Source: Deltaproteobacteria bacterium UBA2221 (GTDB taxonomy: Bacteria; Desulfobacterota; Syntrophorhabdia; Syntrophorhabdales; WCHB1-27). From it: a stretch of 25,777 nucleotides of DNA. Positions within the stretch are counted from its first letter, which is position 1, and every line of letters starts with the position of its first letter. The stretch covers positions 33,934 through 59,710 of the forward strand of contig DCUF01000016.1 in NCBI GenBank assembly GCA_002328485.1, read 5' to 3'. The translations under genes were made by a program, and so were the position numbers. Shown here in pieces: positions 7,562-15,814 of this stretch. The notes under the pieces were generated by a model. That model made no database searches and was not told where the DNA came from. It worked only from the letters and a program-made list of their open reading frames with translations.

Positions 7562-8711
7562 AAAAGTTCTTTAAGAACCGCTCGATCTCGTTGGCTGCCA
7601 GACCGTACGAATCCTGGTGCCCGAGCAGATCGGCCACCCTCGTGAGTTCGTCTCGGATCGAGGCGGTGCCATTTTGTACCATAGATACGACCTGGGCCGC
7701 AATCTTTTCAGGGTCTATTCGCTGGATATGCTCAGGGTAGATCTCCTTGCCTGCAACGAGGTTAGGAAGGCTGATGTATTTTACTTTGACCAGGAGTCTA
7801 GCCGCCAGGTAACTAAAGCAAGAGATCTTGTAGAGAACGATGGCGGGCGCCCCAAGGAGGGCAGCTTCTAGGGTGGCGCTGCCAGAAACCACCACGGCGG
7901 CATCAGAGGCCGACAATGCGTCATAGGTGCGGCCTCTCAGCCTTACCAGGGGGGTGTCCGGGCGTAGAAGGCGGTCAATAAGGCTGTCCTTGGTATTGTC
8001 AGAGAGAGGCATCAACACGACAAGGTCTGGTATCTCCCGTTTTACGAGATCCACGCAGCGGAGAAGCAAGGGCAGATGGGTTACAATTTCATTCTCTCTG
8101 CTCCCAGGCAGAATACTCATGATCTTAGAGTCTTCTCGATCAAGCCCTATCTCCGATAGCAACTCTCGCTTGCCAAGAATCGGTTTGACCGTTTGAGCAA
8201 AAGGGTGTCCCACGTAGGCTACCGGGATCTCCGAGTTTCTGTAGATCGTCTCTTCAAAAGGCAATATGCATATGACGAGGTTGACATACCTCTTGATTTG
8301 ATTGATTCGACCCTTGTTCCATGCCCATACCTGAGGAGGGATGAAGTAGATGGTCGGTATTCCCAGACCATGGGCGACCTTCGCCAGGCGCAGGTTGAAC
8401 CCTGGGAAGTCCACCAATATGAGGAGGGACGGCGGGTCTGCAACGAGATAGGACCTTATGCGCTCAAAGGCCCGGCGTATATGCCGTATCTTGGAAAAGA
8501 CTTCACTGAGGCCGACGAGGGATATCTGCCCGTAGTCCTGAATGATATGGACCCCTGCGGCGGCAAGCTTCTTGGAGCCTACACCGCTGAAGTCCAGGGA
8601 GAGCCGTTCTTTGATTGCCTTAACGAGGTGGGCAGCGTGAATCTCACCCGAAAGCTCCCCGGCAACGATCACGGCCTTCCGATTAAAGCGCGTGTTAACC
8701 CGCCGCTGCAA
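7545..8711 (-). CDS. lpxB: lipid-A-disaccharide synthase LpxB
   Basis: Condenses UDP-2,3-diacylglucosamine with lipid X to form the beta-1,6 lipid A disaccharide at the inner membrane. Family motifs are IVAGELSGEIHAAHLV at the N-terminus, DFPGFNLRLAK, PPQVWAWNKGRI, ILPGSRENEI and VSGSATLEAALLGAPAIV. No ATG opens the frame. The TTG at 8711 gives 388 residues and a 17-base overlap with the upstream oxidoreductase. Further TTGs at 8750 and 8747 would add 12-13 residues and a longer overlap. None has a clear ribosome site, so the exact start is uncertain. Confidence 0.94.
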   Translation of the reverse strand: MQRRVNTRFNRKAVIVAGELSGEIHAAHLVKAIKERLSLDFSGVGSKKLAAAGVHIIQDYGQISLVGLSEVFSKIRHIRRAFERIRSYLVADPPSLLILVDFPGFNLRLAKVAHGLGIPTIYFIPPQVWAWNKGRINQIKRYVNLVICILPFEETIYRNSEIPVAYVGHPFAQTVKPILGKRELLSEIGLDREDSKIMSILPGSRENEIVTHLPLLLRCVDLVKREIPDLVVLMPLSDNTKDSLIDRLLRPDTPLVRLRGRTYDALSASDAAVVVSGSATLEAALLGAPAIVLYKISCFSYLAARLLVKVKYISLPNLVAGKEIYPEHIQRIDPEKIAAQVVSMVQNGTASIRDELTRVADLLGHQDSYGLAANEIERFLKNFYGTLS

Positions 8712-9624
8712 GATGTCGCTTGATTTCTGCCGTAATGTCGTTCGCAACAATGAGCGCTCGCAACCCGTGCACCCCCTCGACTCTCGGCCGTCTCAGTTCT
8801 TGCACCGACCGGACGAAGTCGCTCAACTCCTCCCCAACAGGGTCCATTCGCTCAGCCTCAAACTCCTTTATCGACAGTCCTTCCCGGCCGTCCCTAAGCG
8901 CTGCAAGCATTTTCCCGTTCATGAGATCTATGGAGAGATAGCGATCTTGTTGAAAGATACGGTATTTTCTCTCCCTCTCTACGGAGACCCGACTGGCTGT
9001 CAGGTTCGCCACACAGCCACTTTGGAACTCGATTCGGGCACTGGCAGCGTCAATCTTGTTCGTGACCACCGGCGTGCCTTGGGCTCGTATCTCACGGACA
9101 TCGCTTTTGACAATCGATAGGGTGAGGTCAATATCATGGATCATGAGATCGAAAATTACATCGATATCTGTTGATCTCCCGGTAAAGGGGCTAAGCCTGT
9201 GGGCCTCTATGAACAGAGGATTCGTTATAAGGGGGGTTGCGCTGACGAAGGGAGGGCTAAAGCGCTCCAGATGCCCGATCTGAAAGACCAGATTACGCTC
9301 GTCAGCCAGAGCGATGAGTTCCTGTGCCTGCCCGGTGGTGGCGGTTATGGGTTTTTCCATGAACACATGGATGCCGTGCTCCATGAAGTTTTTGGCGATA
9401 TCGTAATGGGTCTCAGTCGGAGTCGCAATGACCACGGCCTCAGCATTGAGTAGTTCTTTATGATCTTTAAAGCAATTCGTTTTGTGCTGCTGAGTGAATC
9501 CTTCTAGACACGTATCCTCCGTGTCTGCGATACCCAGGAGAGTAACGCCTTCCATGCCGAGAAGCTTCAGGGCATGGATTCTCCCCATATGGCCCACTCC
9601 TACAACGCCTATTTTCAGCGACAT
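8695..9624 (-). CDS. Gfo/Idh/MocA family oxidoreductase, GnnA-like
   Basis: A 309-residue NAD(P)-dependent sugar oxidoreductase. A Rossmann nucleotide site (GVVGVGHMGRIH, residues 5-16) is followed by the family's EKPIT motif (about residue 92) and a catalytic-region HDIDL. Its place between lpxA and lpxB is where gnnA lies in Acidithiobacillus. There GnnA oxidises the 3-OH of UDP-GlcNAc so that GnnB can aminate it, giving lipid A with amide-linked acyl chains. No gnnB aminotransferase is next to it here. The function is therefore inferred: a GnnA-type step or another UDP-sugar modification. It overlaps lpxA by 10 bases. Confidence 0.82.
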   Translation of the reverse strand: MSLKIGVVGVGHMGRIHALKLLGMEGVTLLGIADTEDTCLEGFTQQHKTNCFKDHKELLNAEAVVIATPTETHYDIAKNFMEHGIHVFMEKPITATTGQAQELIALADERNLVFQIGHLERFSPPFVSATPLITNPLFIEAHRLSPFTGRSTDIDVIFDLMIHDIDLTLSIVKSDVREIRAQGTPVVTNKIDAASARIEFQSGCVANLTASRVSVERERKYRIFQQDRYLSIDLMNGKMLAALRDGREGLSIKEFEAERMDPVGEELSDFVRSVQELRRPRVEGVHGLRALIVANDITAEIKRHLAAAG

Positions 9625-10379
9625 ATTCCCCTCTCTGACGACCGTATGAATCGAAGCAGTTCAGCGACATTGTCGCCATCCAACTCCTCTTCTACCATCT
9701 TAAGCGAAACCTGAAGAGAGAGAGCCGATCTGAAGAGGATACGGTATGCCTTCTTCAACTTCGCGATCTCCTCTTTTGAGAAGCCGTTTCGTTCGAGGCC
9801 GACGATGTTTAAGCCATAAAGGCGGGCCCGATTTCCTGCCGCCATGACGAAAGGCGGGATATCCTTTGGTACGCCTGTAAGACCGCTCACGAAAGCGAAT
9901 GTGCCTATGCTGCAAAATTGATGGACCGCACAAAGCCCGCTCAGTATGGCCCGGTCGGCCACGTGAACATGCCCGGCCAGGGTGGCCCCGTTTGCCATGA
10001 TTATGTTGTTGCCCACCCTGCAGTCGTGAGCTATATGGCTGCTTGCCATGATAAAGTTGCTGTTGCCGACGATCGTCGCGCCGCTCGATCTTGTTCCCCT
10101 GCTGATCGTGACGTACTCGCGGATAACATTGTTATCCCCTATGGTGCAGAGCGTCTCTTCATTGCGATAGGAGATATCCTGTGGCGGGCCCCCAAGAGAA
10201 GCGAAGGGATGTACGGTGCAGGACTCACCTATCTCCGTGTTGTCTCCCACGTTTACGTGAGCGAAAAGGCGAGTGCCTTTCTTGATCTTGGCGTTCTTTC
10301 CGATGATGCAATAGGGGCCTACCTCGGCCGTATCGTCGATGTAAGCACTGCTTTCGATAATCGCTGTTGGATGTATCAT
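9615..10379 (-). CDS. lpxA: acyl-ACP:UDP-N-acetylglucosamine O-acyltransferase LpxA
   Basis: A 254-residue cytoplasmic left-handed beta-helix enzyme that catalyses the first lipid A step, acylating UDP-GlcNAc (or its 3-amino analogue) from hydroxyacyl-ACP. It starts MIHPTAIIESSAYI, carries many hexapeptide repeats, and has the catalytic-histidine region SSHIAHDCRVGNN and the hallmark GLNIVGLERNGFS near the C-terminal helical domain. Its ATG overlaps the fabZ stop (ATGA), so translation is coupled. Acyl-chain length and amine versus hydroxyl preference cannot be read reliably without a structural alignment. Confidence 0.96.
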   Translation of the reverse strand: MIHPTAIIESSAYIDDTAEVGPYCIIGKNAKIKKGTRLFAHVNVGDNTEIGESCTVHPFASLGGPPQDISYRNEETLCTIGDNNVIREYVTISRGTRSSGATIVGNSNFIMASSHIAHDCRVGNNIIMANGATLAGHVHVADRAILSGLCAVHQFCSIGTFAFVSGLTGVPKDIPPFVMAAGNRARLYGLNIVGLERNGFSKEEIAKLKKAYRILFRSALSLQVSLKMVEEELDGDNVAELLRFIRSSERGICR

Positions 10380-10816
10380 GTCTCTACCTGCTCCTGCTGT
10401 AGGGTGGCCATCAGTCTTGCCTCCGCAACCTTTTGTTCGTTTACAAAGGTATTACCCTCAAATATCCAGATCTCTCTCCTGTGTTTCACCACCTCAACGA
10501 CCATCCTTAACTGGTCGCCGGGTACCACCGGTCTCCTGAACCTAGCCTTATCGATACCCATGAAGAAGACATCACCGCTCATGCCGGGGAAGGACTTGAA
10601 CGCCAGAACGCCCCCCGCCTGGGCCATGGCCTCCACTACGAGGACACCAGGCATAATCGGCTTGCCAGGGAAGTGACCCATAAAAAACGGCTCATTAATG
10701 GTGACATTCTTAACCGCCACGATACGCTTTTCCGGCTCAAGCTCAACCACTCGATCGATGAGCAGGAAAGGGTAGCGGTGGGGGAGAAGGGACATAATCT
10801 CAGTGATTTCAACCAC
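10376..10816 (-). CDS. fabZ: (3R)-hydroxyacyl-ACP dehydratase FabZ
   Basis: A 146-residue hotdog-fold dehydratase of fatty acid elongation, acting on the same (3R)-hydroxyacyl-ACPs that LpxA and LpxD consume. The catalytic histidine lies in MGHFPGKPIMPGVL and the catalytic glutamate in VVEAMAQAGG. The GTG start lies within the last 8 bases of lpxD, after GAGG. The order lpxD-fabZ-lpxA is the standard Gram-negative one and balances membrane phospholipid against lipid A supply. Confidence 0.96.
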   Translation of the reverse strand: MVEITEIMSLLPHRYPFLLIDRVVELEPEKRIVAVKNVTINEPFFMGHFPGKPIMPGVLVVEAMAQAGGVLAFKSFPGMSGDVFFMGIDKARFRRPVVPGDQLRMVVEVVKHRREIWIFEGNTFVNEQKVAEARLMATLQQEQVET

Positions 10817-11840
10817 AGTCAGCCTCTCTATGAAGTTGTTCTTCCACCTTTTTCAACCTGTCAGCCAAATCGGGTAGTTTCTTTAGGTACGTCTGAAGAC
10901 GAAGCCATTCTCTGTGGTCCATGTGAGGAAGGCCTGATATGGTGGCACTGGCGGGCACATCCTTCGTGATGCCTGTACCCCCAGCGGCTCTTACGTTGTC
11001 CCCCACCACGACGTGATCTCTCACGCCCACCTGTCCCCCAAGGATGACATTACGACCGATCGAGGTACTACCAGCAATCCCCACCTGAGATACGATGATC
11101 GAGTTGCTTCCAATGGAGACGTTGTGTCCGACCTGAACCAGGTTGTCGATTTTTGTGCCCTTGCCGATGACCGTGCTGTTGAGACTTGCCCGGTCAATGG
11201 AGGTGTTGGAACCGATTTCCACATCATCCTCAATAATGAGCGTTCCTATCTGAGGAATCTTGGCGTGCTCGGCGCCGTTCCAGACATAACCGAACCCGTC
11301 GCTTCCGAGGACCGAGCCCGCGTGGACCGTCACTCGCTTGCCTATCGTAACACCGTTATAGACAGTCACGTTCGGATAGAGCACGCTGCCCTCACCAATA
11401 TGCACCCTGTTACCTATGTAAACAAAGGGATATATAATGGCATCCGCCTCGATGACAGCCCCCGTTCCTATATAGGTCTGAGGGAAAACGAGTGCCCGCT
11501 CCGAAATAACGGCGCCATCGCCAACGAAGGCCAAAGAGCTTGTTCCCCGCGACGCGGGCGGCTGGTCTCGGAAGAGTTCAATAACCGCGAGAGAGGCCGT
11601 AGCGGGATTCTCCACCGCTATGAAGGCCTTCCCCTGGAATAGGTCCTTGGAAACACCTTTTCCAACGATGAAGGCAGCCGCTCGTGATGTGCTGACGTAC
11701 TTCAGGAAGGGCGGGGAAACCACAAAGGTTATCTCTCCTTCAGCCGCCTCTCTGATTCCGGAAACGCCCGATATACTTTGATTCCCGTCACCGTAAAGGT
11801 CACCACCGACCCTTGCGGCAATCTCCCCCAGGCTGATCAT
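10809..11840 (-). CDS. lpxD: UDP-3-O-acylglucosamine N-acyltransferase LpxD
   Basis: A 343-residue trimeric beta-helix acyltransferase, third in the lipid A pathway. An N-terminal uridine-binding domain (about residues 1-100) is followed by a long hexapeptide-repeat helix. It carries the catalytic-histidine segment LVQVGHNVSIG and the typical HAGSVLGSDGFGYV. The ATG shares one base with the ompH stop (TAATG). Length and C-terminal helix (YLKKLPDLADRLKKVEEQL) are normal for the family. Confidence 0.96.
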   Translation of the reverse strand: MISLGEIAARVGGDLYGDGNQSISGVSGIREAAEGEITFVVSPPFLKYVSTSRAAAFIVGKGVSKDLFQGKAFIAVENPATASLAVIELFRDQPPASRGTSSLAFVGDGAVISERALVFPQTYIGTGAVIEADAIIYPFVYIGNRVHIGEGSVLYPNVTVYNGVTIGKRVTVHAGSVLGSDGFGYVWNGAEHAKIPQIGTLIIEDDVEIGSNTSIDRASLNSTVIGKGTKIDNLVQVGHNVSIGSNSIIVSQVGIAGSTSIGRNVILGGQVGVRDHVVVGDNVRAAGGTGITKDVPASATISGLPHMDHREWLRLQTYLKKLPDLADRLKKVEEQLHREADCG

Positions 11841-12394
11841 TACTTCTTCTTTGCGGGGGCCGTCGGTTTCTTTAGAAAATCGTTGTAGCGAGCAATAACC
11901 TTATCGGTAATATCGATCGAAGGAGTCGCAAAGAGGATACCCGCCTGGCTTTTTTCAAAGATCACGGTGTATTTATCATTGTCGCCCACTACCCGTATGA
12001 TGTCTTCCAGATCCTTTAGTATCTTGGAAGTGAACTCCATATCTTTTTGCTGGAGCTCGGTCTGGTAGTCGCTGGCGATTCTTTGGTAGTCCTTCAATTT
12101 TGTCTGGTACTGCTTCTCCTTTTCGGCCCTTGCCTCCGGGGCCATGGTGGCGCCCTGACGTTCAATCGAGTCTTTCAATTTCTGGAGCTCGTCCTGTTTC
12201 TGGGTAAGGGTTTTCTTCAGCTTGTCGGCTTCTTCGGTCAGGCTCTTCTTTGCTTCCTTCCCTCTATCAGACTCCATCATGACTTTCTGTAAATCGACAT
12301 AAGCTATCTTGACGACCGCAGAACTCTGTGCCTTCACGGAGAGCGGCGCCACAAGAGCTATGATAATAACAACCGTAACCAACCACTTTGTCAT
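11840..12394 (-). CDS. periplasmic chaperone of the OmpH/Skp family
   Basis: A 184-residue secreted protein with a signal peptide (MTKWLVTVVIIIALVAPLSVKA, cleavage near residue 22). It continues KIAYVDLQKVMMES, the family's opening beta-strand, then about 90 residues of charged coiled coil rich in K, E and Q (about 45-135). Skp trimers hold unfolded outer-membrane proteins for BamA. The ATG is preceded by an ideal AAGGAGG at a 4-base spacing. It sits directly after bamA (9-base gap), the standard bamA-skp-lpxD order. The lysine- and alanine-rich C-terminus (TAPAKKK) is unremarkable. Confidence 0.93.
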   Translation of the reverse strand: MTKWLVTVVIIIALVAPLSVKAQSSAVVKIAYVDLQKVMMESDRGKEAKKSLTEEADKLKKTLTQKQDELQKLKDSIERQGATMAPEARAEKEKQYQTKLKDYQRIASDYQTELQQKDMEFTSKILKDLEDIIRVVGDNDKYTVIFEKSQAGILFATPSIDITDKVIARYNDFLKKPTAPAKKK

Positions 12395-12403
12395 AATACC
12401 TCC

Positions 12404-14656
12404 TTAGAATGATCGACCGATCATGAAATCGAATACGTTGCCACGCTCACCCTTTTTCGGGCTGAGGTTGAATCCTAGCTCGAGGCGTATCGGACCGAGA
12501 GGCGAAAACCAACGAACTCCGAATCCAGCCCCTGTTCGTATCCCATCCAAAAGAAACCCCTTTTCGTCATTGAAACCATGGCCTGCGTCGAAAAAGACAA
12601 CCCCCTTCAGCCCAGCCGGTACATAAATGGGGAAAATCCACTCGGTGTTGAAAATCAATTCGTTCTTCGCGCCAATAACCTCACCGGTTTCATCCAAGGG
12701 CCCCGCTTCTCCATACTTGAACCCACGGACGGTGTTGATGCCGCCGACGAAAAAACGCTCATACACGGGCACTTCGTCCCCGGCATACGATCTGATCGTT
12801 CCTGCGGTCGCCCTTATAAAAAAGGCGCTGCCAAATTTATACGGTATGTAGCGACCATAACTTGCGATGGCCTTGTAAAAATCGTTATCTCCAAGAAACG
12901 GACCGCCCGCAAATTCAAAAGACGCCTCGGCAATATCACCCTTAGAAGGATTCAGGACATCATCGATAGTATTTCTTGAGATCGAGAGGGTGACGCTACT
13001 TGTTGTTGCGCTTCCTGCCTGCTCCTTTATGTAAGAGCTGGCATCATCAGCAATATTTGTCACATCTACACTTTCAAATTTGTATTTAGCTCCAACCCTT
13101 GTGAAATCAGTGAGCGGTCGAGAAAGGAAGACGCTTCCCCCGGTGGAGTCGTAGTCATACGTATCAAAAGAACGAGTCATGTTGAAGGCGTTGATCCCGG
13201 CTGAAAGATCCTTATCGAAAAGGTAGGGCTCGATGTAGGAGAGATTGAAATCTTGGGTTACGCTTCCTAACGCCGCTTCCAGAGAGATTCTGCGCCCGGT
13301 GCCGAAGAGGTTTGCCTGTGAAATGGAGCCGGTCACCATGACTTTCTCGTAAGAGCTGTATCCCACCCCGAAGGAAAGAGAGCCGGTCGGTTTTTCCTCC
13401 ACGACAACATCGAGATTCACCTTATCGGGCTCGTCCGTCTTTACCGTCTTAAGGTCAAGTTCTTTGAAATAGGTCGTATTGCGGAGTCTCCTCTTGCTCT
13501 CCTTGAGCTTGGAAGCAGAATACCGCTCTCCTTCCGCGAACCGGAGTTCCCGTCGTACCACCTTGTCTCTCGTCTTGATATTCCCAATCACATTGATTCT
13601 GTTGAAGAAGACCTCCGGCCCTTTTGTAATATTAAATGTTATGTGCATGGTCTTCGATTCGTCGTGTACCTCAGTGAGCGGATCGACGTCCACGAAGGCG
13701 TAACCCTCATCCTGATACAGGTCAATCAGTGTCAGCATGTCTGTCTGAAAAAGAGATGCTCGGAATGTCTCGCCCTTCTTGCTTTTTAACTTAGGAAGAA
13801 TCTGATGATTAGGGAAGAGGAGATCGCCTTTAAAGAACACATCCCCGATCTTGTAAACGCTGCCCTCATCAATTGAAAAAGCTATGGTGATGGTTCTGCC
13901 GTCCGTGGAAAACGTTACTTCTGGTGCACTTATTTTTGCCCGCACATACCCGTTGTCATAATAGAAGGCTTCAAGCATCCTTTTGTCGTCGGATAGCGTC
14001 TCTTCTTCGAGGACCCCGGAATTGGTTATCCAAGAAAAGAACCCTTTTTCTTTTGTCCGCATAACGTCTTTCAGCTTACTGGCACTGAACTGTTTGTTAC
14101 CTTTGAAGGTGATAGCCCGAATTACGGCCTTCTCGGATTCTTCGATGGAGAAACGGACATCAGCCCGGTACCCCTCGGGATAGTCGACCGTGTAGCTCAC
14201 CTTCGTCGCGTAATAGCCCTTCTCCGAATAGAGTTTTCGGATCTCCTCCACGCTCTCCCGCAATTTTTCCGTATTGAGGACGGAGTTGGTTTTGACCTTT
14301 AATTTATCCCGTATGTCGCTGGTCTTGACATTTTTATTCCCCGATACGTAGATGCTGTTTATCGGGGGCCTTTCGACGACCACGAATGTTATGATTCTGC
14401 CCTCGGGGCTTTCCTTCGAGTCGACCTGAACGTCACTAAAGAATCCGGTCTTATAGACGTTCTTTATGTCTTCCCGGATCTTTTCGCTGTCGAAAATCTC
14501 GTTTTCTTTGGTTCTGATGGCGTTGACGATGAACCCTTTGTCTATGCGTTCGTTCCCTACGATCTCAACCCGTGCGATCTTATCTTGCTGCTGGGCCGAA
14601 AGGACTTGGGCGGTGAAAAGAAGGAAGATAATCGCGAAAAATACCCGAATTTTCAT
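12404..14656 (-). CDS. bamA: outer-membrane protein assembly factor BamA
   Basis: About 750 residues. A signal peptide (MKIRVFFAIIFLLFTAQVLSA) leads into five POTRA domains (to about residue 420) and a 16-strand beta-barrel ending in the outer-membrane signature phenylalanine (GRSF). The barrel has the conserved VRGF motif in GGINTVRGFKYGE. BamA inserts beta-barrel proteins into the outer membrane. I place the start at the ATG at 14656. A TTG at 14674 would add six residues and has a weak AGATAGG site 5 bases upstream. The 18 bases covering this choice are a perfect 9-base tandem duplication (14658-14675). Confidence 0.95.
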   Translation of the reverse strand: MKIRVFFAIIFLLFTAQVLSAQQQDKIARVEIVGNERIDKGFIVNAIRTKENEIFDSEKIREDIKNVYKTGFFSDVQVDSKESPEGRIITFVVVERPPINSIYVSGNKNVKTSDIRDKLKVKTNSVLNTEKLRESVEEIRKLYSEKGYYATKVSYTVDYPEGYRADVRFSIEESEKAVIRAITFKGNKQFSASKLKDVMRTKEKGFFSWITNSGVLEEETLSDDKRMLEAFYYDNGYVRAKISAPEVTFSTDGRTITIAFSIDEGSVYKIGDVFFKGDLLFPNHQILPKLKSKKGETFRASLFQTDMLTLIDLYQDEGYAFVDVDPLTEVHDESKTMHITFNITKGPEVFFNRINVIGNIKTRDKVVRRELRFAEGERYSASKLKESKRRLRNTTYFKELDLKTVKTDEPDKVNLDVVVEEKPTGSLSFGVGYSSYEKVMVTGSISQANLFGTGRRISLEAALGSVTQDFNLSYIEPYLFDKDLSAGINAFNMTRSFDTYDYDSTGGSVFLSRPLTDFTRVGAKYKFESVDVTNIADDASSYIKEQAGSATTSSVTLSISRNTIDDVLNPSKGDIAEASFEFAGGPFLGDNDFYKAIASYGRYIPYKFGSAFFIRATAGTIRSYAGDEVPVYERFFVGGINTVRGFKYGEAGPLDETGEVIGAKNELIFNTEWIFPIYVPAGLKGVVFFDAGHGFNDEKGFLLDGIRTGAGFGVRWFSPLGPIRLELGFNLSPKKGERGNVFDFMIGRSF

Positions 14657-14715
14657 GGTTAGCAAAGTTAGCAAAAAAACCTATCTTTGTAAAGGCAAAA
14701 TAGAAATGGCGTCTT

Positions 14716-15369
14716 CTATCGAGATTTGACAACTCCGACACGGCTGCAATAGTGCACAACGGGGCATTTGCTGCAGAAAGGTGAGATGGGAGCGCATGTC
14801 CTCCTTCCATGGGTTACCAGGAGTGCGTTGTATCTGATCCAATACCTCAGGGGGAGGAGTGCACGCAGTGCCTTCTCGGTCTCGTCAGGGGTTTTCGTAT
14901 AGACAGCACCGAAACGATTTGAGATTCGGTGAACGTGGGTGTCCACGGCAATGCCGGGCTGCTGAAACCCTTCGGTAAGAACGATATTGGCTGTTTTTCT
15001 ACCCACACCTTTCAACTTTAAAAGCTCATCGATACTATCAGGTACCTTCCCTTTGTAAGAGTCGATGATGGTTTGAGACACTTCCTGTAGAACACGCGCC
15101 TTATTTCGATAGAAACCGACGGGATAGATGATTTTCTCCAACTCCCCGGTCGGCACGGCAACTACCTCTTCGGGACGGGTCGCCCTTGTGAGAAGGCGCG
15201 CCATCGCCTGATCGGTGACCTCGTCCTTTGTCCTGAGGCTGAGCAGGCACGCTACGAGCACCAGAAAAGGATCTCGGCGCTGGGCCGCCATCCTGGTGAG
15301 TGCAGGGACATCTTCCCCATAGTATTCTTCGAGATGCCCGATCACTTTGTCGAAAGGAAAAACGTTCAA
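14716..15369 (-). CDS. nth: endonuclease III (DNA glycosylase/AP lyase)
   Basis: A 217-residue base-excision repair glycosylase removing oxidised pyrimidines. The helix-hairpin-helix LKGVGRKTANIVL contains the catalytic lysine, the catalytic aspartate is in AVDTHVHRISN, and the C-terminal [4Fe-4S] loop has the pattern C-x6-C-x2-C-x5-C. The only start near the upstream stop is TTG (15369), one base after the preceding gene's TAG, with AAGGAG 13 bases upstream. It is transcribed with the nucleoside genes upstream and leads into bamA after a gap of about 60 bases. Confidence 0.95.
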   Translation of the reverse strand: MNVFPFDKVIGHLEEYYGEDVPALTRMAAQRRDPFLVLVACLLSLRTKDEVTDQAMARLLTRATRPEEVVAVPTGELEKIIYPVGFYRNKARVLQEVSQTIIDSYKGKVPDSIDELLKLKGVGRKTANIVLTEGFQQPGIAVDTHVHRISNRFGAVYTKTPDETEKALRALLPLRYWIRYNALLVTHGRRTCAPISPFCSKCPVVHYCSRVGVVKSR

Positions 15370-15370
15370 A

Positions 15371-15814
15371 CTAATCCAGTAACTCCTTGAGCAGCCCCGT
15401 CATGTGGCGAGCATGTGATCCCTCCCAGTATATCCTGTTGCAGGAGGCACACTTTCTGAACCTCTTATAATGATGGAAGACAAATTCAGGAACCCTATGT
15501 TCGACCTCGCCCCTCTCGACATCCTCCAGAGGAACGTTACACTCGATGCATCTATTCAACACCTGCGAAGGGTCAATCAGGGGTCGTAGAATAGGCTTGA
15601 GCTCGGTCACCTGACGGCGAGCCAATTCGGACCGAACGACAATGCTTGCGGGCGCCCCGGTCGCATTTGTCCTTCTCGTGACAAAAACCCACGATTCTTT
15701 TGACCCGCTGATGTCTTTGAGCTGGGCTGAATTCTTAAGATAGACCGCATCAAGGCCCAGTAGTCTAAGGTATTTGGCCAGTTTTCCGAGCATCACATCG
15801 CAGACGAATTTCAC
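15371..15814 (-). CDS. Mut7-C RNase-domain protein (PIN-like fold with zinc ribbon)
   Basis: A 147-residue protein matching the Mut7-C/DUF82 family. The N-terminal acidic PIN-like motif CDVMLGKLAKYLRLLGLDA (residues 5-23) is characteristic, and two CxxC pairs (CIEC and CASC) form a C-terminal zinc ribbon. The family is predicted to have RNase activity; its substrate is largely unknown. The start is GTG in an overlap with the mtaD stop (GTGA), so translation is coupled. The open frame upstream of this GTG lies inside mtaD and is not family-like. The link to nucleoside salvage and DNA repair neighbours is unexplained. Confidence 0.82.
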   Translation of the reverse strand: MKFVCDVMLGKLAKYLRLLGLDAVYLKNSAQLKDISGSKESWVFVTRRTNATGAPASIVVRSELARRQVTELKPILRPLIDPSQVLNRCIECNVPLEDVERGEVEHRVPEFVFHHYKRFRKCASCNRIYWEGSHARHMTGLLKELLD

